Assembly (NCBI GenBank): GCA_035222895.1 | Contig: JAVYIG010000901.1 | Span: 263,001-327,000 of the forward strand | Origin: Strongylocentrotus droebachiensis | Taxonomy: Eukaryota > Echinodermata > Echinoidea > Camarodonta > Strongylocentrotidae | Length of the DNA: 64,000 nucleotides | Reading direction: 5' to 3' | Part shown: positions 57,601 to 64,000 of the stretch, in pieces | Numbering within the stretch: the first letter of the stretch is position 1 | How the letters are laid out: each line of letters begins with the position of its first letter | The notes under the pieces: model-generated | Told to the model about the DNA's origin: nothing | Databases searched by the model: none | The model's input: the letters and a program-made list of their open reading frames with translations, nothing else | Position numbers and translations under genes: made by a program

Positions 57601-60600
57601 GACATCACTCTCTTGCCAATCTGGGGTCTGTGGGAAATAAACAAATGAAAACAAGAGTGAACAAAAAAATATTCCTCTTTTCTTCTCCTTCTCCATCTCC
57701 TTGAATAAATGGTGTCGTGGTCGAGTGGAAACGTCACTGGACTGTGGATCACAAGGTCCATGATTCAAGTCTGGCCGCGGCACTAATGTCCTTTGGCAAG
57801 ACACTGATCTACATCTTTCACACTCAACCCAGGTGATGTAAATGGGAACCTGGCAGGAATTAATTCCTTGAAATGCTAGAGGGCTGTAAGGGCAGCCGGC
57901 TAAAGCCGGGGTAATAATCGGGAGCACCAGAAGTTTGACAGATATGAGCGCTATACAAGAACCCAATATTCTTAATTTTATCTTTCAGTATTCCTTTGTG
58001 TGATTGCTATTTTTAAGCCATTCCAAATTCCAGAAGCTCACTCTTTGTGAAAAAATATTTTCATTCAGATATAACTTTCCTAATTAATTTGGACTTAAAC
58101 TACTCATGGCAAGTGACTTACATTATCTTGACCAGAACTTTATTTCATATTAATAGGATGACAACATAATCACAGTCATCTATTTTCTTTCACTTCCAGT
58201 TCCATTTTTTCTGTTTGTCTATGTTCCATCTGGCAATTAGTCCTTATTTCCCTTTACTTCACTTAATTGTGAAGCGTCATCTTACAGGGTATTTGGTGAT
58301 TTTCTTTGCTTTCAAAAGTACGTTCACCTCTAGATGGCATTGGGAAATTAAAAGCAATTAAGATTTGTTTGTGTGTGTGTTTTTGTTGTTGTACATAAAC
58401 GAGCTCCCACAAAGAGAACACAAATGTTCCAATTGGTAAAAATCAATCACAAAGTCATACGCCAAAAAACAAAGGTTAACGACATCATGGAGAAAGTCAG
58501 AGAATCAAAGTGGAGAAGGGTGAGGCATGTAGCAAGACTTCAGGACAATAGATGGACAAATCGTTTAACAGAATGGCAACCAAGGATTGGAAAGAGAAGA
58601 AGAAGAAGGCAGAAGAGAAGATGGAGAGATGACCTAACATCATACATGGGAACGGCCGCTTGGACTAGGATAGCTAGAGACAGAAGAGAATGGAAATGTT
58701 ATGAGGAGGGCTTTGTCCAACCTCTGGATGAACTATAGCCTGATAGATATATTACCTCTATCCTGCGATCATCCATATCCCAGACGACAACCCTGCCATC
58801 ATCCCCCCCTGAGAAGAGATGCTTGCTACGTCCACAATAGCTCACTGCATCCACCTTGCCTCTGTGGAATATACAACATACAAACAAAAACATATTATAG
58901 ATGTTTACTATATTGCTAGACATGTCCATAATATAACATGCTGATTTTATTTTAAAACCAGATGCTTTTGTCATTTTCCAACAAGAATGTATCCAGAATC
59001 ACTAATAATCATTCATGTGATTCAATGCATTCTGTGGCAAGAAACTATCAAGAAACAAAACCACTCATGAAATTCATAAAAGATTCTGGTTTTAAAGACA
59101 TCACTAATCAGCAAGAATGGACTGATTAAGCTGATAAAATGTTTAAAGTTTGATGCATCCTTCAATAATTTTGAAATTCCACTTTAATTGCTGGCTTATA
59201 CATGTAATTATCATGCAAAGCTGTACAGGCATACCACATAAAGATGTACCAGCAATATTGAATTAGAGTTGATTAAAAACAATAATTTGTTAATTGAAAA
59301 CTGTAAAACATGCTATACAAGAGAGGTGGAAGCCTATAAATGGTTTATGAATGGTTTAACATTCAACTTATTTCTAAATTTTATTTTCTTTTGACATCAT
59401 AAACAACAATTTAAAATAAATTTGACACTGTCTTTGCAAAGGCAGGGTTACAGCATGTGCTCAATATCAACTGCACACTTAAAGGGCAAGTCAACTCCAA
59501 AAATAATTTACTTATAATACAAGGAAACAAATCAGAAAAACAAATCAAAAGATTTTGAGCAAAATCAGATAACTATAGTGAGAAAGTTATGAATTTTTAA
59601 TGGCATGAAAAACTTTGATAATCACAAGACAAATTGGCAACTCGGTATGTCACGTCATTGCCTCACTGTCCACTAATTGTTTTCTTTACATTGATAATAT
59701 AAATTTCCTATTTTCCCCCTAAGAATCTAATTTCCTCACACCAGCATCCAAGTTATATTGACAGTAATGTTTTTGTGTGGATGCATTTAAATAAAGAGTG
59801 TTTTTTTCTTCCAGTTAAATCATGAAAAATGTGAAATTTGATATATTATTTATATAAGAATCAATAATTATGCATGTACAATATTCAGAAAATAGTATCA
59901 ATTCTTCAAAGTTCATGAAAGATTTTGTGAAATGTCAAGCACGCAATATGCTACAAATCATATAACCTGGACAAAGGCATAGGGAAATCAAGTTTTGGAG
60001 ATAAAAAGGGCATTCAATATAAAGCAATTAATATTTAATGAGGCAATGACGCCACAAACTGATAACCAAATTGGCAATTTGTGTAGTGATTTCCATTGTT
60101 CCATGGTTCCTTATACTTTATATCAGCAGAACCAATGTCAGGTGATAACAAGTATCAGGTGATCAATGTCATGTGATAGAATGAGGTCAGACTGACTTCC
60201 ACACACAATGTAATCTGCAAATACAGAAACACTCTTAAACATGTAGGTAGTCTTGTGTTCTACTAGTACAACTGAATTGTGAAGAAAGTGTAAGAAAGTT
60301 CTGTAAGTGTAAGAATGGTTGATCATTAAACAGACAAATACATGTACATGTAGCTAAACGTAACACTCAATAATAATTCCTACATGTGTTCTACAAACTA
60401 TCAAGAAGACATAAACAATTCCCATTGTAACCCATGTACACTTACAATGGCCAACATAGATTACACACATACACATATGGGATTGCCTATCAAATATCCT
60501 TCAGTTGTCATTTCCATATTAGAATATTCACCATGCATGTCTGATTACATACACCATGCAACTTTAGTAGTTCACTGTCTTCAATCAGTCTTTAGGTGCC

Positions 60601-63600
60601 TCAGACATAGCTCAAAATAATATGCTGTTTTCTTGCCAGTTTTTTTCATCAAGCACATGTCCCAGCAATTTTTAGCCAAAAAGGATGATATTTTTGTTCT
60701 TTATTTCACAATACTTACAGATGTCCCTGTAGTTCATATGCGGTTCCTTTACGTCCTCCAATATCCCACGCTATGATAGACTGATCAAAGCTCCCTGAAA
60801 ACAACAGCTTCCTCCCTCCATCCCAATGCAGGCATCTGATGCTTCCTGTTTGGGGGGGGGGGGAACAAAAAAAAAAAAAAAAAAAACGTCTTATTGCCAG
60901 GGAAAATATTACTCTAAAAAATTTGCGGGCTACTTTCCAAGCTTGCTTGCATGAAAATAACACTCTTTAAGTTGTTTTGCATTGAACTCTATGCAAAATT
61001 TGGGGGCTCTTTTAAGACTTTCGGGGGCTCTTTTGGACATTTCGGGGGCTCGTTTCGCCCGGAGCCCACATGTATTTTTTCCCTGCTTCATAAAGCATTC
61101 ACTTCTAATCAATATCAGGTAAATAATATCTTTAACAAAATTATCTTTAATAATTAACAAAAGAGATTTATAAATCAATACCATTTTATCAAAAACTGTA
61201 ACAAAATTATCTTTAAACAATAATAGACTGCAAATCTAGGCTTTCCATTTATTCTGTCTACAAAAATAATTTGGTATCCAATACAGGTTAGTACAGTATA
61301 CAACACATGCACAGATTCAGAGGTGTTAAATAATAATACATGCATGTCTCATAGTACTTTCAACTGAGATTTTTTTTTTTTTTTTCATTGCTCATAAAAA
61401 GAAATTATTCAAGCTTGTATCGCCATACAGTATATATTCACATTGTATAGAAAGTAACAAGTCTCATTTATCATTAGATATAATTGTTTACAAAAGACAT
61501 TTCAGAACACTTGGTATCGATCATTCCATTGAATTATACAACCTTGGTTAATTTCTAAAACTACCAGTATGTCTACTTACACACGTATTGAAATTATGGA
61601 AACAAAAACCTCGCTTGAGGAAAAGAGAAGAAACAAATTATATACCGGTACACACATTTGTAAAATGATGGACATGTGCATTCAATTTTGCTTGATGCTT
61701 ATGATTTAGATGTGTATATGTACATGTATATATTTATTTCAACATCAATATCCAATAAAATAAGAGTATCTTTAGTGACCACAATTTGCAGTTAAAGGTA
61801 AAGACCAGTTTTGGAAACGCCCCCCCAATCAAAAAATGAAATGGAAGCTCTTATTACCAATCAAGTGAAAGAATATGTTTTGACTAATACGTGATGATAC
61901 AAATTTTGCCAGGAAACCGCCTACTAATTGATAAATTTAGTAAATTATTATATCTCTTTGGACTGGAAAGATATAGGGTAGTCCCATATACATCTTTCTG
62001 CGTACAGTGCTTGTAACTTTACCAAGACTGGGCCACATTTCTTATCATTTTGATGATTCCAGTACCTTGCAGTACACACCAATACTTATATGCTAGATGA
62101 TCAACCTTTTCTGATCGATTCCACAACGTTTCTTTCACAATGCAATCGCATGACCATAACTGGTCTATACCTTTAACACTGAACTGAATCTACACAATCC
62201 ACATTCCATTCCTATTTTGAGCGATATCTTTATCCCATCACCTTGTGTACACTGAGTATTGTGAAGAGCCCTAAGTTACAAACAAGGAAATGATACTGAT
62301 ATGCCCAATACATCATCATATACATGTATGTAATCTTATATAGGAATTCATTAATACATGTGCATTGTCATAATTGATGTGTATTGAACCGTGAAAAAAT
62401 AATACAGTACGATTCCCAACATATTTTAGCATGTTTACCCCCATCAATGGCTCATACATGAAGCTCATACTAAATTCTTAACTGTTATAATCTAGACTAA
62501 AGACTACCGGTAATTACTGGTTTATAATGATATTCAAAACATGCTATTCTCGTTAATTTAATGTCATGTATGAAACTATATCCATATGTGCTAGTAAATT
62601 ATTACCCTTCCATTAACTTTGGTGAATGTTATCAGCCACAATACGTATTAATTACAAGGAATCGGTTCTATCATCAAGCTATGCTATACACCATGATCAA
62701 GACAGACACTATACATTAAATGCTTCATTCAGTCTGTACATGCATTAGACAAAAGTTTAAACTCAACCTATTAACTAAGAGTATACATATCACAGATACA
62801 GTAGGTGAAGCTACTATAACTAGTTTATGTTTCTGAAGCCTTGAAGCTCTCCTACAGTGTATGTCTCATTACCCTTACACATCTTATTGAGCAGGGTCCC
62901 ATTTTATAAAGAGTTGATTTAATTTAAACTTATTTGTGATTGATATCAATTGCAACTATGTACATAAGAGATAGGGGACTGCCAACTTGCAATTGATTGG
63001 AGGACTTGCGATTGATTTGGAATTTTGGATTTGTAAGTCTTCATAAGAAGGGGCCCTGGTAACACCTCAAACGAATCCTAACACTAACCCTACATCTCAT
63101 CCTTGTGAGAGGGACTTAAAGAGAAGGTTGAGTTCTGGGAAGAGGTGAACAATTATTTGTGAGTGTCATCATTGTTATTATGCAAGGATGGAAGAACATC
63201 AGATAAAATAATACTAATAATATTTAAGATTTATATAGCGCTGGTATACAAATACAGTTTCTAAGCGCTTTACAAAACACTGAAGTGAAATGAAAAGTAC
63301 GGTTAAACTAAAACATGTTCCCTGAAAAGCATGGCTCTTCAAATCCCTTTATATTCTAAATATGGCATGTAACATCGTAAGAATCGGGACAGATTTTAAC
63401 CCCACGTATTCGTGTAGTCCCATGTACATCCTTCTGTGTGCAGTGCTAGTAACTTTACCAAGACTTGGCCAAATTTCTTATCATTTTGATGATTCCAGAA
63501 CCTTGCAATACACACAAATACTACTTATATAGATGATAAACCTTTTCTGATCGATTCCACACTGTTTCTTACACAATGCAATCGCATGACCAGAACTTAA

Positions 63601-64000
63601 CTTTATCTTGAGGTGACTGTAAACTAAAACATCCCACTAGCCCAATGGAGATCCCCAAACTAAAATGATGTAGGACAAACACACACCTATATGCTCCAGG
63701 AACGATAGCTCTGGATTGATTTCTTAAACAAATGGAATTTCTTGCGTTCTTCAACTTCGGGCAAACAACACACCTTCATCTAAACCTAACCCTAAATCTA
63801 AACCTAACCTAAAAACTAAACCTTACCCTAACCCTAAACCTAACCTAACCTAAAACTTAACCATGGACCAATTGAGTCCCAAGGAAATGTAGGATCACCC
63901 CAATGGTAAATACACATGTTGAACTATGTGTATGGAGTTGCCCTCAACAGACCCTACAGTCCCATATGCCTAAGCTTATGTAGTCTTACCTGAATGTCCC
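54638..64000 (-). CDS. WDFY2: WDFY1/WDFY2-type WD-repeat and FYVE protein (partial, C-terminal half)
   Basis: Family members are about 400 residues: seven WD repeats forming a propeller with a FYVE finger inserted before the last repeat. They bind PI3P on early endosomes and scaffold signalling kinases. Seven exons (64000-63990, 60845-60719, 58861-58756, 57627-57526, 56801-56671, 55484-55376, 54667-54638) join in phase over 616 nt. They encode [63 protein letters not shown], the FYVE core RQHHCRKCG with paired cysteines, [12 protein letters not shown] and [16 protein letters not shown] before TGA. The protein ends at the WD motif of the final blade, as in vertebrate WDFY1/2. N-terminal WD repeats lie to the right of the window. 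Confidence 0.92.
54931..55175 (+). repeat. AAAGGGCAAGTC repeat, copy 1
   Basis: Reads TTAAAGGGCAAGTCCACTCC, AAGAAAGTTATGAAATTTTA, ATCACAAGACAAATC, GTCATTGCCTCACT and AATTTTCCCCCTA. The homologous copy is 59479-59723. In a MITE-like style it starts TTAAAGGG. Confidence 0.75.
55376..55484 (-). CDS. WDFY2: WDFY exon, last WD repeat
   Basis: 109 bp reading [20 protein letters not shown] and [19 protein letters not shown] acceptor, GTAAGC donor. Confidence 0.93.
55610..56060. repeat. Short duplicated block with CCAGGCCTCTCGCAG
   Basis: The segment GAATAATTGATTGACAGCGC with CCAGGCCTCTCGCAG (55690-55738) recurs diverged as GAATAATTGTTTGACAGACA with CCAGGCCTCTCGCAG (55999-56050). It is preceded by a CTATAGCGACC hairpin at 55610-55670. 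Confidence 0.6.
56671..56801 (-). CDS. WDFY2: WDFY exon, FYVE core
   Basis: 131 bp reading [34 protein letters not shown] and LEDITDD. Joined to the preceding exon it gives the RQHHCRKCG basic motif that contacts PI3P. ACTAG acceptor, GTAAGT donor. Confidence 0.94.
57080..57372 (+). repeat. Probable LINE 3' UTR with (GAAT)n tail
   Basis: AT-rich stretch ending ACACAATAAACTGAAATGG, then GATGAATGAATGAATGAATT. An AATAAA signal followed by a short tetranucleotide tail is the CR1/L2-like 3' end pattern. Confidence 0.55.
57526..57627 (-). CDS. WDFY2: WDFY exon, start of FYVE domain
   Basis: Exactly 34 codons: [18 protein letters not shown] and [16 protein letters not shown]. It supplies the first CxxC zinc ligand pair. 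CACAG acceptor, GTAAGA donor. Confidence 0.94.
57711..57965 (+). repeat. tRNA-derived SINE, family 2, copy 2
   Basis: Reads GTCGTGGTCGAGTGGAAACG, GATTCAAGTCT (B box), AACCCAGGTGATG, GGAATTAATTCCTTGAAATG, AATAATCGGGAGCACC and ATGAGCGCTATACAAGAACC, like 24800-25075. Lies in a WDFY intron. Confidence 0.82.
58400..58738 (+). pseudogene. LINE reverse-transcriptase C-terminal remnant
   Basis: An open frame reads [59 protein letters not shown] and ends at a TAG. The HVARxxDNRWTxRxTEWQPR / RRWRDD pattern is the C-terminal region of a LINE ORF2. Only the last ~110 codons survive, antisense to WDFY. Confidence 0.75.
58756..58861 (-). CDS. WDFY2: WDFY exon, WD repeat
   Basis: 106 bp reading [20 protein letters not shown] and [20 protein letters not shown] acceptor, GTAATA donor. 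A LINE remnant ends 17 bp beyond the donor. Confidence 0.93.
59479..59723 (+). repeat. AAAGGGCAAGTC repeat, copy 2
   Basis: Reads TTAAAGGGCAAGTCAACTCC, GAGAAAGTTATGAATTTTTA, ATCACAAGACAAATTGGCAA, GTCATTGCCTCACTGTCCAC and ATTTTCCCCCTAAG. Confidence 0.75.
60719..60845 (-). CDS. WDFY2: WDFY exon, WD repeat
   Basis: 127 bp reading [40 protein letters not shown]. The acceptor is preceded by a C12-13 run and a T20 tract on the minus strand; the donor is GTAAGT. Confidence 0.93.
60898..61085 (-). mobile_element. CAGGGAAAA MITE, copy D
   Basis: Same orientation as 16282-16450: CAGGGAAAATATT, CGGGCTACTTTCCAAGCTTG, TTTTGCATTGAACTCTATGC and TATTTTTTCCCTG. It begins about 50 bp upstream of a WDFY exon's acceptor. 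Confidence 0.77.
61086..61791. other. WDFY intron, nothing recognised
   Basis: AT-rich, with a T14 run at 61371-61384. No gene or element seen. Confidence 0.45.
61792..62176 (+). mobile_element. TTAA-flanked MITE, copy 3
   Basis: Full copy of 385 bp with ends TTAAAGGTAAAGACCAG and CTGGTCTATACCTTTAA. Confidence 0.85.
62177..62890. other. WDFY intron, nothing recognised
   Basis: AT-rich intron sequence without visible repeat or coding signal. Confidence 0.45.
62892..63059 (+). mobile_element. MITE (GTCTTACAAAGAG family), copy 2
   Basis: Ends CAGGGTCCCATTTTATAAAG and TTCATAAGAAGGGGCCCTGG; the interior shares TGTGATTGATATCAATTGCA and TGTACATAAGAGATAGGGGA with 34661-34823. Confidence 0.75.
63205..63300 (+). 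repeat. GCGCTT dispersed repeat fragment
   Basis: Reads AATATTTAAGATTTATATAG, CGCTGGTATACAAATACAGT and TTCTAAGCGCTTTACAAAAC. Related to 2031-2100. Confidence 0.55.
63401..63600 (+). repeat. TTAA MITE fragment (3' half)
   Basis: Reads GTGTAGTCCCATGTACATCC, ACTTGGCCAAATTTCTTATC, CCTTTTCTGATCGATTCCAC and CACAATGCAATCGCATGACC, then a degraded end. The 5' half is absent. Confidence 0.75.
63779..63862 (-). repeat. Degenerate interstitial telomere-like repeat
   Basis: About 80 bp of AACCTAACCCTAAA-type units: CCTAAC, CCTAACC and CTAAACC mixed. On the minus strand this is TTAGGG/TTAGG-like. Interrupted and irregular, inside a WDFY intron, about 130 bp from the exon at the edge. Confidence 0.75.
63990..64000 (-). 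CDS. WDFY2: WDFY exon (edge, partial)
   Basis: The last 11 bp of an exon encode GHS plus one base, ending at a GTAAGA donor at 63989. It joins the next exon as [11 protein letters not shown], matching the GHTGGVTALCW position of the family. Confidence 0.75.

Noticed and set aside
58373-58738. 121-codon ORF as an independent basic protein
   Set aside because: The DNRWTxRxTEWQPR and RRWRDD pattern identifies a LINE C-terminus.

Overview
The window is animal nuclear DNA: AT-rich, with short exons joined by GT-AG introns of matching phase and a dense, layered load of transposable elements. Repeated TACATG and ACCGGTA-type motifs, a 2A-bearing non-LTR retrotransposon and the character of the SINEs and MITEs suggest an echinoderm, most likely a sea urchin. 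The phylum is inference; the eukaryotic gene structure is read directly. Three protein-coding genes can be assembled exon by exon. (1) 109-3957, minus strand: a PABIR/FAM122-family inhibitor of PP2A-B55; its first five coding exons (174 residues) are here and the C-terminus lies left of base 1. (2) 26755-47586, plus strand: a complete ACSL3/ACSL4-type long-chain acyl-CoA synthetase, 12 coding exons whose phases all close to a 712-residue protein. (3) 54638-64000, minus strand: the C-terminal half of a WDFY1/WDFY2-type WD-repeat plus FYVE protein; its N-terminal exons lie right of base 64000. ACSL and WDFY converge on a 7-kb intergenic stretch. 
 The genes occupy little of the sequence. 4.0-26.7 kb is an intergenic repeat landscape: degraded LINE 3' ends, a foldback element (4.9-5.4 kb), a seven-copy tandem array with a ~220-bp unit (10.6-12.2 kb), a 2.15-kb hAT-like element with an 8-bp target duplication into which a second 1.04-kb element has jumped (13.0-15.2 kb), a locally triplicated segment (18-20 kb) and many MITEs. 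The ACSL introns hold a 1.48-kb hAT-like element with a perfect 8-bp duplication, tRNA-derived SINEs, a ~150-bp tandem repeat in which every unit carries an AGGTCA-A-AGGTCA nuclear-receptor half-site pair, and a 4.4-kb LINE with an uninterrupted 1143-codon ORF inserted inside a SINE. That ORF starts with a hydrophobic leader, then a 2A-type ribosome-skipping motif (DVETNPGP), a PHD-like zinc finger, an apurinic endonuclease and a reverse transcriptase. 
 No functional link between the three host genes is evident: a phosphatase inhibitor, a lipid-activating enzyme and an endosomal PI3P-binding scaffold. The observations most worth following are the apparently intact 2A LINE and its dated nesting, the nested hAT-like elements with readable target duplications, the DR1-bearing tandem repeat in a fatty-acid gene, and LINE 3' ends lying within tens of bases of two splice donors.
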